NCBI GenBank assembly: GCA_013138855.1
Contig: WTBX01000343.1
Coordinates: 1 to 12,835 of the forward strand
Source of the DNA: Methylococcaceae bacterium
Lineage (GTDB): Bacteria > Pseudomonadota > Gammaproteobacteria > Methylococcales > Methylomonadaceae
Direction: 5' to 3'
Length of the DNA: 12,835 nt
Shown here piece by piece: positions 6,121 through 12,776 of the stretch. Below the pieces are notes generated by a model. That model made no database searches. It was not told the DNA's origin and was given only the letters and a program-made list of their open reading frames with translations. Made by a program: the position numbers and the translations under genes. The stretch's first letter is position 1. Each line of letters starts with the position of its first letter.

Positions 6121-6413
6121 AATTTCATTCACGCGCAGAAGCTGAATTAGACGATGGCTATGATTATTATCAACAGCAAAAACCTAATTTAGAAAAAAAG
6201 TTTATCCGCGAGATTCATGCTGCAATTCAAAGCATTAGACGTAACCCAGAAGCTTGGCAAATCATCGAAGGCAACATTCGACGCTGCTTAGTCAAACGTT
6301 TTCCTTATGGCATTGTTTATCAAATTTCTGAAAAAGAAGTGTTTATTATTGCAATCGCAAATCTGCACAGAGAACCAAATTACTGGAAATATAGAACCTT
6401 GAATAATGAATAA
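6111..6413 (+). CDS. ParE/RelE-superfamily toxin
   Basis: The 100-residue protein has the RelE/ParE fold signature: IKFHSRAEAELDDGYDYY at the start (3-20), LEKKFIREIHAAIQSIRRNP (27-46), then NIRRCLVKRFPYGIVYQI (55-72) and the C-terminal LHREPNYWKYR (85-95), a variant of the common HxxRxPxYWxxR ending. This subfamily typically pairs with Unstab_antitox proteins as here; whether it poisons gyrase (ParE-like) or cleaves ribosomal mRNA (RelE-like) cannot be told from sequence alone. Its start overlaps the antitoxin by 10 bases and its end overlaps hisE by 8 bases, which binds the toxin gene physically to an essential biosynthetic gene. Confidence 0.9.
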   Translation: MEIKFHSRAEAELDDGYDYYQQQKPNLEKKFIREIHAAIQSIRRNPEAWQIIEGNIRRCLVKRFPYGIVYQISEKEVFIIAIANLHREPNYWKYRTLNNE

Positions 6414-6723
6414 TACTCTCACCCAACTCGCCGAAGTCCTAGAACAACGCAAACAACAACCCGCTGACAAATCCTATGTCGCTAGTCTTTATAATAAAGG
6501 CTTAGACACGATTTTAAAAAAAATCGGTGAAGAAGCCACAGAAACAGTCATTGCGGCTAAAGACGGCAACAAAGAACAAATTATCTATGAAACTGCGGAC
6601 TTGTGGTTTCATTGCATGGTGTTATTGGCACAACAAGATTTACATCCTGATGATGTACTCAACGAATTACAACGTCGTTTTGGATTATCGGGCTTGGAAG
6701 AAAAAGCTCAACGTACTAAATAA
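6406..6723 (+). CDS. hisE: HisE, phosphoribosyl-ATP pyrophosphatase
   Basis: HisE hydrolyses phosphoribosyl-ATP to PR-AMP and pyrophosphate, step two of histidine synthesis, and supplies the substrate of HisI. The 105-residue all-alpha protein shows the family's acidic metal-binding residues in KKIGEEATETVIAAKDGN (38-55) and YETADLWFHCMVLL (61-74), plus SYVASLYNKGLDTILKK near the start. The ATG at 6406 lies inside the last codons of the toxin gene. No good Shine-Dalgarno is visible, so it probably relies on translational coupling. The next gene is tatA after 14 bases, a linkage common in beta- and gammaproteobacteria. Confidence 0.97.
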   Translation: MNNTLTQLAEVLEQRKQQPADKSYVASLYNKGLDTILKKIGEEATETVIAAKDGNKEQIIYETADLWFHCMVLLAQQDLHPDDVLNELQRRFGLSGLEEKAQRTK

Positions 6724-6737
6724 AGCTGGAGTAAAAC

Positions 6738-6956
6738 ATGGGCATCAGTCCTGTACAATTATTAATCATTTTAGCCATTGTCGTCGTACTGTTTGGCACT
6801 AAACGTCTGCGTAATTTAGGTGGCGACTTGGGTGGCGCGATTAAAGGTTTTCGTTCTGCTATGAAAGATGGCGAAAACGATACCAAAATCACCGAAGAGG
6901 AAGGCAACACTATTGACGGTGAAGTGAAGTCTGAATCTAAAGAACAAACTAAATAA
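6738..6956 (+). CDS. tatA: TatA, twin-arginine translocase pore subunit
   Basis: TatA oligomerises at the inner membrane to let folded twin-arginine precursors cross. The 72-residue protein has a very short N-terminus (MGISPVQ), one membrane helix (about 6-19, LLIILAIVVVLF), the FGTKRL hinge (19-24), an amphipathic helix with GGDLGGAIKGFRSAM (28-42) and a charged, unstructured tail. TatA was preferred over TatE or TatB because of FGTKRL and because a separate tatB follows. GGAG about ten bases before ATG 6738 is a good ribosome-binding site. Five bases separate it from tatB. Confidence 0.97.
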   Translation: MGISPVQLLIILAIVVVLFGTKRLRNLGGDLGGAIKGFRSAMKDGENDTKITEEEGNTIDGEVKSESKEQTK

Positions 6957-6961
6957 CGATT

Positions 6962-7285
6962 ATGTTTGATATTGGTTTTTGGGAGCTTTGTTTAGTTGGT
7001 TTAGTCAGCTTATTGGTAATAGGCCCTGAACGATTGCCGAAAGCTGCGCGTATTGCAGGTTTTTGGGTAGGCAAAGCCCGACATACGATGGCTGCGGTAA
7101 AAACTGAAATTAATCAGGAATTTCATGCTGAAGAAATGCGCCAAATTCTTGAGCAGCAGCAAGTTGAAATGCAAAACCTCCAGCAAGAAGTAATGAATGA
7201 AACCTCAGAGGCTACCGAAGTAGCAAAAGAGGCGTTTATACAACTGGATAAAGAGCAATCCGCTCAGGATAAAAACGCTCAATGA
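6962..7285 (+). CDS. tatB: TatB, twin-arginine translocase substrate-receptor subunit
   Basis: TatB forms the twin-arginine signal receptor with TatC. The 107-residue protein begins MFDIGFWELCLVGLV with the conserved Glu8 of TatB membrane helices, followed by the GPERLP hinge (21-26) and amphipathic helix (KAARIAGFWVGKARHTM, 27-43). A long Gln/Glu-rich coiled-coil tail covers about 50-80. The GPERLP hinge distinguishes it from TatA. Its stop overlaps the tatC start (ATGA at 7282-7285), indicating translational coupling. Confidence 0.97.
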   Translation: MFDIGFWELCLVGLVSLLVIGPERLPKAARIAGFWVGKARHTMAAVKTEINQEFHAEEMRQILEQQQVEMQNLQQEVMNETSEATEVAKEAFIQLDKEQSAQDKNAQ

Positions 7286-8091
7286 CTCATGACCCGCATC
7301 AAGAACAACCGTTTATTTCCCATCTAATCGAATTACGCAACCGTCTACTTAAAGTAGTCTTAGTGGTAGTGCTGATATTCCTAGGTTTAGCCCCCTTCGC
7401 TAACGAAATTTACACTCTGCTTTCAGTGCCATTGTTACAACACATGCCTGAAAACAGCACCATGATTGCGATTGATGTCGCCTCGCCATTTTTTACGCCG
7501 TTTAAACTCGCCTTAGTTGTTTCCGCTTTTATCGCTGTTCCTGTCATTCTTTATCAATTTTGGGCATTTGTCGCTCCAGGTTTATATAAGCATGAACGCA
7601 AAATGATTTTGCCATTATTAGTGGCGAGTACGTTCTTATTTTATTTGGGCGTTGCTTTCGCTTATTTTGTTGTATTTCCCCTAGTCTTCGGATTTTTAAC
7701 CGCTGCCGCACCTGAGGGTGTTGCGGTAATGACTGATATTACAAAATATTTAGATTTTGTATTAACAATATTTTTCGCGTTTGGGATAACTTTTGAAGTC
7801 CCCATTATCACCATTGTTTTAATCTGGACAGGGCTAACCACGCCTAAAAGTCTTGCTGAAAAACGCCCTTATATTATTGTTGCGGCATTTATTATTGGAA
7901 TGTTTTTAACACCCCCTGATGCGATTTCTCAAACCTTACTAGCTGTACCGATTTGGTTATTATTTGAATCAGGATTGTTATTTTCCAGATTTTTTATTCC
8001 TAAATCACGTTATGAAGCGGGTATGAGTGATGCGGAACATGAAGCTGAATTTGATGAAATTGAGCATCATGAAGATAACTTTAAGTCTTAG
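7282..8091 (+). CDS. tatC: TatC, twin-arginine translocase core subunit
   Basis: TatC is the six-helix inner-membrane protein that binds the twin-arginine signal. At 269 residues it is of normal length. Conserved features include HLIELRNRLL (14-23), the cytoplasmic loop FWAFVAPGLYKHERK (93-107) with Glu105 matching the signal-binding Glu103 of E. coli, and FGITFEVPI (167-175) with the intramembrane Glu172. The LTPPDAISQTLLAVPIW segment (209-225) also matches. Hydrophobic stretches lie near 23-40, 73-97, 109-139, 156-182, 197-209 and 215-235. The C-terminal tail is acidic and His-rich (EHEAEFDEIEHHEDN). It overlaps tatB by 4 bases. Confidence 0.98.
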   Translation: MTHDPHQEQPFISHLIELRNRLLKVVLVVVLIFLGLAPFANEIYTLLSVPLLQHMPENSTMIAIDVASPFFTPFKLALVVSAFIAVPVILYQFWAFVAPGLYKHERKMILPLLVASTFLFYLGVAFAYFVVFPLVFGFLTAAAPEGVAVMTDITKYLDFVLTIFFAFGITFEVPIITIVLIWTGLTTPKSLAEKRPYIIVAAFIIGMFLTPPDAISQTLLAVPIWLLFESGLLFSRFFIPKSRYEAGMSDAEHEAEFDEIEHHEDNFKS

Positions 8092-8093
8092 TC

Positions 8094-9401
8094 GTGCAAC
8101 TCTCAACAGTTTGTCTGGCACGAATCAACGCTGCTCGACATATTTATATTGCTTATAGTGGCGGTTTAGATTCTCATGTATTACTGCATATATGCAGCCT
8201 TAATCCCCAGATAAAAAACAAACTCACTGCGGTTTATGTTCATCATGGTTTGCAAAAAATTGCTGATGATTGGGCAGTTCATTGTCAGCAACAGGCGCAA
8301 CAATTAAATATCCCTTTCAAACTCTTACACGTAAATGCCGTTCATAAAGGCAAAAGTCCAGAAGAAGGCGCACGCGATGCTCGTTATCAAGCCTTAAAAG
8401 CATTACTTAATGAGGGTGATGTTTTATGTGTTGCTCAACACCGTGAAGACCAATTAGAAACGGTATTATTACAATTATTTCGTGGCGCAGGCGTGCAAGG
8501 ACTTTCTGCGATGGCGGAAATATCAAGCTTCGGTCAGGGTAAATTATTAAGACCTTTGCTTGATTGCTCGCAACAAGCAATAAAAGATTATGCGATTAAT
8601 CAGCAATTAAATTGGATAGAAGACCCCAGTAATCAATGCGATGATTTTGAGCGTAATTTCCTGCGTAATCAGATTATTCCCACCTTAAAAACGCATTGGC
8701 AGGCTTTAGATAAAACTGTCGCTCGTAGTGCGAAACACTGTGCCACTGCTCAAAGCTTATTAAGCGAATTAGCGATAAATTTACTCGATAAGTCAATCAA
8801 TCTTGATAACAGTTTATCTATTAGCGGTTTATTATCGCTGGAAGCCGCAAAACAACAGCTAGTCATCCGCCAATGGTTTGCGCATTTTAATTTAAAAATG
8901 CCGAGTGTTGATTTCATCGAACGCTTATTCGAGCAGGTTATTCATGCGAAACCAAGCGCGAACCCTGAATTAAAACGCAGCGATTGCAGCATTCGCCGTT
9001 ATCAAAATAAACTTTATTGCTTAACTCAAACGCAAAGATTACCCACGCTTGACTCTCAAGTATGGGAACATACGAACGAACGATTAGACTTAAAAAACAA
9101 CGGAACGCTACAGCGTTTTATTTCAAATAATGGGATTCCTGTCAGTTTATGGGAATCTTCAAGCATAAGTGTTAGATATAGAACTGGCGGTGAAAAAATA
9201 GCCTTATCAAATCGCAAAGGTCATCATTCCTTAAAAAATTTATATCAGGAAGCAAGTATTCCTCCATGGGAAAGAGAGAAAATTCCTTTGCTTTATTTTG
9301 ATGATAAATTAGTCGCTATCGCAGATTTATGGGTAAGTGCTGATGTTTTTTCAGACAATGGCAACACTTGTTATCAGCTAAACTGGAACCGCGACTTTTA
9401 G
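8094..9401 (+). CDS. tilS: TilS, tRNA(Ile)-lysidine synthetase
   Basis: TilS attaches lysine to C34 of the CAU-anticodon isoleucine tRNA so that it reads AUA. The 435-residue protein has the PP-loop SGGLDS (22-27), VHHGLQ (49-54), EGARDARY (91-98) and AQHREDQLETVLLQLFRGAG (114-133), where the common HHxDDQ is changed to QHREDQ. The C-terminal substrate-binding domain ends VRYRTGGEK...LKNLYQEASIPPWER...LLYFDDKLVAIADLWV. The start is GTG 8094, 2 bases after tatC, placing the PP-loop at the expected distance. Its last codons and TAG lie within a palindromic repeat and overlap the convergent neighbour by 4 bases. Confidence 0.96.
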   Translation: MQLSTVCLARINAARHIYIAYSGGLDSHVLLHICSLNPQIKNKLTAVYVHHGLQKIADDWAVHCQQQAQQLNIPFKLLHVNAVHKGKSPEEGARDARYQALKALLNEGDVLCVAQHREDQLETVLLQLFRGAGVQGLSAMAEISSFGQGKLLRPLLDCSQQAIKDYAINQQLNWIEDPSNQCDDFERNFLRNQIIPTLKTHWQALDKTVARSAKHCATAQSLLSELAINLLDKSINLDNSLSISGLLSLEAAKQQLVIRQWFAHFNLKMPSVDFIERLFEQVIHAKPSANPELKRSDCSIRRYQNKLYCLTQTQRLPTLDSQVWEHTNERLDLKNNGTLQRFISNNGIPVSLWESSSISVRYRTGGEKIALSNRKGHHSLKNLYQEASIPPWEREKIPLLYFDDKLVAIADLWVSADVFSDNGNTCYQLNWNRDF

Positions 9402-9423
9402 TCGCGCACGGCTGGAAGCCGTG
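9390..9423. repeat. Twin-hairpin palindromic repeat across two stop codons
   Basis: Two perfect inverted repeats sit side by side. The first is CGCGACT-TTT-AGTCGCG (7-bp stem, 9390-9406). The second is CACGGCT-GGA-AGCCGTG (7-bp stem, 9407-9423). The block is GC-rich compared with its surroundings. It contains the TAG of tilS (9399-9401) and the TAA of the minus-strand oxidoreductase (9398-9400). It also encodes the tail residues NRDF of TilS and about ETRLPAVRD of the oxidoreductase. Neither hairpin is followed by a T-tract, so it is not a standard intrinsic terminator, although paired hairpins between convergent genes could protect mRNA ends. It resembles dispersed REP/MITE-like palindromes; only one copy is seen in this window. 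Confidence 0.8.
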
Positions 9424-10447
9424 TCTCCATGCGCTGAATATCAACCTTTGCTGATAAATTTTGTTTTTTAGATAAAAAATCAACAAATTGTTGAGCATAA
9501 TAAGGAATCTGCAAACTTCCTTTCGCACCAAAACCGTTAAAAATTGCCAACTGAGAATAACGCGGATGCAAACCAATAAAAGGCTGTTTATCCAAAGTAC
9601 AAGGACGCACATTTGCTTGCTGCTTAATGAATTCAGCTTGAGCAAGTTCTGGCATGATGACTTTCAAACTCGTTAATAACTCATCCCTACCACTTTCTGT
9701 AACCTGAGTATTAATATTTTCACGGTCAAAAGTTGCGCCCGTACGAAAATTAAAATCATCTAAAGGAATCATCCAGTGTCCATAATTCAATAAAAAACTG
9801 GATGGCACTTGCTGATGCTGCAATGTCAAAATCTCCCCTTTCACTAATTGAAACGGCAAATAAGAAAACCACGGGTTATCTCGTGCTAAATATCCCTCGC
9901 AAAAAATAAGTTGCTTTGCCTTAATCGCCTGATAACTCACAAACTCGCTTAATTTTATCTCTTTATAATCTAAACTAGCTTGCTGATAACATTGGCGACT
10001 GATAAAAAATTGCTTTAACGCGACCAATAATCTCACGATCAATAAATAAGCGGTTTGCTGTTGCTCCAATACCATCCCAAATTTTTCATTTTCGACAATC
10101 CCACTCAAATAAGTCGCATAATCAGGGTTATCAAGCCGTTTTCGCGCATTTTCTATTTCCTTATTATTTTTTAAAAGCCGCAGCATTGGCTTTTTTATAT
10201 AAAACGACTGCTTAAAAAAACGCTCCAACGCTTGATAATGATTTTTCGCAAACGGCAACAAAACATCCACATCAGATGATTTAACAAAACGCATCCCTGT
10301 CACAGGATTAATTAAACCTGCGGCAACTTGTGAGGCATTTTCCAGCCCATTATCTATCACAAAAACCTTAAAACCACGCTGGATTAATTCAAAAGCTAAC
10401 AGGCTGCCAGCTAAACCTTGACCGATAATTAAGAAATCAAACTTCAT
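9398..10447 (-). CDS. FAD-dependent oxidoreductase, DAO / MnmC C-terminal-like
   Basis: The 349-residue protein starts with a Rossmann dinucleotide motif (FLIIGQGLAGSLLAFEL, 5-21) and an acidic end to the second strand (VID, 30-32). AAGLINPVTGMRF (42-54) follows, as in the D-amino-acid-oxidase family that includes glycine oxidase and the oxidase half of MnmC. NGFGAKGSLQIPYYAQQF near the C-terminus closes the FAD site. As a stand-alone protein without a methyltransferase half it could complete tRNA wobble-uridine modification or oxidise a small amine; the sequence does not decide. It is transcribed against tilS, ends inside a palindromic repeat, and probably begins from the promoter at 10468-10496. 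No good ribosome-binding site precedes ATG 10447. Confidence 0.85.
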   Translation of the reverse strand: MKFDFLIIGQGLAGSLLAFELIQRGFKVFVIDNGLENASQVAAGLINPVTGMRFVKSSDVDVLLPFAKNHYQALERFFKQSFYIKKPMLRLLKNNKEIENARKRLDNPDYATYLSGIVENEKFGMVLEQQQTAYLLIVRLLVALKQFFISRQCYQQASLDYKEIKLSEFVSYQAIKAKQLIFCEGYLARDNPWFSYLPFQLVKGEILTLQHQQVPSSFLLNYGHWMIPLDDFNFRTGATFDRENINTQVTESGRDELLTSLKVIMPELAQAEFIKQQANVRPCTLDKQPFIGLHPRYSQLAIFNGFGAKGSLQIPYYAQQFVDFLSKKQNLSAKVDIQRMETRLPAVRD

Positions 10448-10467
10448 ATTTAGACAACTATTTATAA

Positions 10468-10496
10468 ATTTTATTAATTGGGGCTATCCATATCAA
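10468..10496 (-). promoter_or_regulatory. Predicted sigma70 promoter of the FAD oxidoreductase
   Basis: Read on the minus strand, TTGATA (10496-10491) and TAAAAT (10473-10468) are separated by exactly 17 bases, with 4 to 5 of 6 consensus positions matching in each box. The predicted start near 10461 would leave a leader of about 14 bases before the ATG. It lies in the only sizeable non-coding gap (10448-10553) between this gene and divergently transcribed rpsP. Confidence 0.5.
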
Positions 10497-10513
10497 AAAT
10501 ATATGCGTAAAAT
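10485..10513 (+). promoter_or_regulatory. Possible promoter of the rpsP operon
   Basis: TAAAAT at 10508-10513 is a good -10 box, with a poor -35 candidate TATCCA 17 bases upstream (10485-10490). It would overlap the divergent minus-strand promoter. A leader of about 35-40 bases follows, ending in TAAGGA about ten bases before the rpsP ATG. The weak -35 makes this tentative. Confidence 0.35.
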
Positions 10514-10553
10514 AGGCGGATTAAATTTTTGATATTGTTTAAGGAACTTTTCA

Positions 10554-10817
10554 ATGGTAAGCATTCGTCTTTCTCGTGGTGGCTCGAAAAACAGCCCATT
10601 TTATCACGTTGTCGTTACTGACAGCAGAAACAGCCGTGACGGTCGTTATATCGAACGTATTGGTTTTTTTAACCCTTTCGCTCGTGGAAACGAAGAAAGA
10701 TTACGTTTAGACATGGCACGTATTGACCATTGGAAATCACATGGCGCACAGCCTTCTGACCGTGTTGTTCGTTTGATCAAAGATGCTAAGAAAACTGAAA
10801 CTGTTGCGGCAGCCTAA
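10554..10817 (+). CDS. rpsP: Ribosomal protein bS16
   Basis: S16 is a primary 30S assembly protein that binds 16S rRNA. The 87-residue sequence is standard: MVSIRLSRGGSKNSPFYHVV at the start, DSRNSRDGRYIERIGFFNP (24-42) and the GAQPSDRVVRLIK segment (64-76), with a short Lys/Ala tail. AAGGAA upstream of ATG 10554 is a strong ribosome-binding site. It heads the conserved rpsP-rimM-trmD-rplS operon, and rimM starts 4 bases after its stop. Confidence 0.98.
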   Translation: MVSIRLSRGGSKNSPFYHVVVTDSRNSRDGRYIERIGFFNPFARGNEERLRLDMARIDHWKSHGAQPSDRVVRLIKDAKKTETVAAA

Positions 10818-10821
10818 GTAA

Positions 10822-11325
10822 TTGTCTACGCAAAATGTAAAACTCGGTGAAATATCGGGACTATTCGGTATACAAGGCAGCGTCAAAGTATTCTCCTTTA
10901 CCGAACCACGCGAAAATATTTTAAAGTATTCTCCGTGGATCTTAATTAAAGACGGCGAAACTCGCGAAGTTGATATTATTGGTGGTAAGAAACAAGGAAA
11001 ATCAATTATCGCGCGTTTAAGAGGCATTACAGATCGAGATGCCGCCGCCGCTTTAATCGGCTATAAAATTGAAATCCGCAAAGATTTATTGCCAGCCACC
11101 GAAGACGGTGAATATTACTGGCGTGATCTAGTTGGCTTAAAAGTCGAAACCTTAGAGGGTGTCGATTTAGGGCTTGTTGATTCGATGTTAGAAACAGGCG
11201 CGAATGATGTTGTCATTGTAAAAGGTGACAAAGAACGCTTAATTCCCTTTTTGCAACCCGAAACTATCGTCAGTATTGATCTTGACGAGGGTTTGATGAA
11301 AGTCGATTGGGATCCTGAGTTTTAA
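10822..11325 (+). CDS. rimM: RimM, 16S rRNA processing / 30S maturation factor
   Basis: RimM assists late maturation of the 30S head and interacts with S19. The 167-residue protein has the N-terminal barrel (VKLGEISGLFGIQGSVKVFSF, 6-26) and the AAALIGYKIEI segment (75-85). The C-terminal PRC barrel spans YYWRDLVGLKVET (98-110), GANDVVIV (126-133), LIPFL (140-144) and the terminal MKVDWDPEF. The start is TTG 10822, because no ATG or GTG lies close in this frame and TTG places LGxISGxFGIQG at the usual distance. The rare start may keep synthesis low compared with the ribosomal proteins on either side. It abuts trmD with no gap. Confidence 0.96.
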   Translation: MSTQNVKLGEISGLFGIQGSVKVFSFTEPRENILKYSPWILIKDGETREVDIIGGKKQGKSIIARLRGITDRDAAAALIGYKIEIRKDLLPATEDGEYYWRDLVGLKVETLEGVDLGLVDSMLETGANDVVIVKGDKERLIPFLQPETIVSIDLDEGLMKVDWDPEF

Positions 11326-12066
11326 ATGCGTTTTGATGTAATAACGCTGTTTCCAGAAATGGTTACAGAGGCGGCAAGTTACGGTGTTACAGGCACGGCC
11401 ATAAAAAAGGGCCTTGTAGGTTTATCAGTGTGGAATCCTAGAGATTACACCCACGATAATCACCGTACCGTCGATGACCGTCCTTATGGCGGCGGTTCGG
11501 GGATGGTGATGAAATACCAGCCTTTAGCCGATGCGGTAGATGCTGCAAAAAAAAACGCGAACACTGAACGTAGTAAAGTTATTTATTTATCGCCACAAGG
11601 CAAACCTGTCACACAAGAGTTACTGAATGCAGCTACTGACACTCAGCAATTAATTCTGGTTGCAGGACGCTATGAAGGTGTAGACGAGCGTTTTATTAAC
11701 AGCGTTTGTGATGAAGAATGGTCGTTAGGTGATTATGTCATTAGCGGCGGTGAATTAGGCGCATTAGTGGTCATTGATGCGGTGACTCGACTTCTTCCTA
11801 ATGTATTAGGGGATGAAAATTCAGCTAAACAAGATTCACATTGTGATGGTTTGCTGGATTACCCGCATTACACTAGACCAGAAAAATTAGAGCAGGGTAC
11901 AGTTCCCGACGTTTTATTAAGCGGTAATCACGCAAAAATAGCCCGTTGGCGCATGAAGCAGTCTTTAGGACTCACATGGCGTAAACGCGCAGATTTATTG
12001 AAAAAAAAAGAACTTAATGCAGAGCAGGAATCTCTGCTAGAAGAATTTAAACTTGATGTTAGATAG
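11326..12066 (+). CDS. trmD: TrmD, tRNA (guanine-N1)-methyltransferase
   Basis: TrmD uses S-adenosylmethionine to methylate G37 of tRNAs reading CUN, CCN and CGG, preventing +1 frameshifts. The 246-residue SPOUT enzyme shows FDVITLFPEM (3-12), DDRPYGGGSGMVMK (50-63) and the deep-trefoil-knot cofactor loops YLSPQGK (87-93), VAGRYEGVDERF (112-123) and SLGDYVISGGELGA (133-146). The catalytic Asp170 lies in QDSHCDGLLDYPHYTRP. The C-terminal domain has WRMKQSLGLTWRKRADLL. Its ATG follows the rimM TAA directly, indicating coupled translation. Confidence 0.98.
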   Translation: MRFDVITLFPEMVTEAASYGVTGTAIKKGLVGLSVWNPRDYTHDNHRTVDDRPYGGGSGMVMKYQPLADAVDAAKKNANTERSKVIYLSPQGKPVTQELLNAATDTQQLILVAGRYEGVDERFINSVCDEEWSLGDYVISGGELGALVVIDAVTRLLPNVLGDENSAKQDSHCDGLLDYPHYTRPEKLEQGTVPDVLLSGNHAKIARWRMKQSLGLTWRKRADLLKKKELNAEQESLLEEFKLDVR

Positions 12067-12075
12067 GGTGTGGTA

Positions 12076-12420
12076 ATGAGTAATATTATTGATGAATTAG
12101 AAAAGGCACAGTTGAAACAAGATCTGCCAGAATTTAATCCTGGTGATACAGTAGTTGTGCAAGTTAGAGTAACAGAAGGCGAGCGTGAAAGATTACAGGC
12201 TTTTGAAGGTGTTGTAATTGCAAAACGTAATCGTGGTTTAAACTCTGCTTTTACAGTTAGAAAAATTTCTTACGGTGAAGGTGTTGAGCGTGTTTTCCAA
12301 ACACACAGTCCTATCGTCAGCGAAATTCAAGTAAAACGTCGCGGTGCAGTACGTCGTGCGAAGTTATACTATTTGCGTGAATTAACGGGTCGTGCAGCGA
12401 GAATTAAAGAAAAACTTTAA
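12076..12420 (+). CDS. rplS: Ribosomal protein bL19
   Basis: L19 sits at the 30S-50S interface. The 114-residue protein has MSNIIDELEKAQLKQDLPEFNP at its start, then GDTVVVQV, RLQAFEGVVIAKRNRGLNSA, FTVRKISYGEGVERVFQTHSP and KRRGAVRRAKLYYLRELTGRAARIKEKL, all typical. I place the start at ATG 12076. A GTG two codons upstream (12070) is also in frame but would add Met-Val to the conserved MSNII end, and GGGTG at 12066-12070 is well spaced for the ATG. It is the last gene of the rpsP operon. Confidence 0.98.
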   Translation: MSNIIDELEKAQLKQDLPEFNPGDTVVVQVRVTEGERERLQAFEGVVIAKRNRGLNSAFTVRKISYGEGVERVFQTHSPIVSEIQVKRRGAVRRAKLYYLRELTGRAARIKEKL

Positions 12421-12422
12421 TT

Positions 12423-12437
12423 TTAGCAATATGCTAA
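12423..12437. repeat. Small perfect inverted repeat after rplS
   Basis: TTAGCA-ATA-TGCTAA forms a 6-bp stem with a 3-base loop, beginning two bases after the rplS stop and just ahead of the terminator hairpin. It may protect the mRNA 3' end or be a protein site; nothing else supports a function. Confidence 0.5.
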
Positions 12438-12443
12438 CGACTT

Positions 12444-12475
12444 AAAAAAGACAGCCTCTGTGCTGTCTTTTTTTT
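12444..12475. terminator. Bidirectional Rho-independent terminator
   Basis: GACAGC (12450-12455) pairs with GCTGTC (12462-12467) around loop CTCTGT. The stem extends through A6 paired to T6 (12444-12449 with 12468-12473). On the plus strand eight T's follow the core stem, and on the minus strand six T's do. It therefore ends rplS transcription and can also end transcripts from the convergent minus-strand frame at 12495. Confidence 0.9.
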
Positions 12476-12494
12476 GCCTTGAATTTAGGGAATA

Positions 12495-12776
12495 TCATTC
12501 TGATGTTGGCAATATTTCATTTCTGATTATATCGACAGACCAACGCCATGCGACCCAGCGTCTGTAGAGGGGGACGGCGTAGCGGTAGGTGAGTCCGTCG
12601 CGGATGAGTATTTCTTCGTCGGGGTAGCATTCGACGATTTCAAAGGCTTGTTGTGGGTCTATTTCTAGGCGAGTTTCTTTTAGGGCGGCTTTGATGCCGT
12701 TTAGGTCGAGTTGTGGGCGGTTGATTTCGTCGGGGTTGTATTTAATTTTTATAACAAATCCCCACAAGATGGACAC
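12495..12776 (-). CDS. Uncharacterised protein
   Basis: This minus-strand frame of up to 93 codons starts at GTG 12776 or TTG 12767; no ATG fits. I do not recognise the family. The first part contains KIKYNPDEINRPQLDLNGIK (10-29), the middle is acidic (IDPQQAFEIVECYPDEE) and the end is LTYRYAVPLYRRWVAWRW (62-79). That ending is like the final strand and helix of winged-helix domains that close some STAND/AAA ATPases (weak resemblance). Codons ending in C are more common than in neighbouring genes, which suggests a real, possibly acquired coding sequence. Its start overlaps the end of another minus-strand frame by 28 bases, so it could also be the shifted tail of a longer broken gene. Confidence 0.5.
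   Translation of the reverse strand: MSILWGFVIKIKYNPDEINRPQLDLNGIKAALKETRLEIDPQQAFEIVECYPDEEILIRDGLTYRYAVPLYRRWVAWRWSVDIIRNEILPTSE

Noticed and set aside
6527..6802. Plus-strand 91-codon frame overlapping hisE and tatA
   Set aside because: It is out of frame with two well-supported genes and has no coding features.
9316..9645. Minus-strand frame across the tilS end and oxidoreductase end
   Set aside because: It overlaps two real genes, and its recognisable part is only the translation of the palindromic repeat.
10737..11027. Minus-strand frame across rpsP-rimM
   Set aside because: It is antisense to conserved genes and shows no family resemblance.
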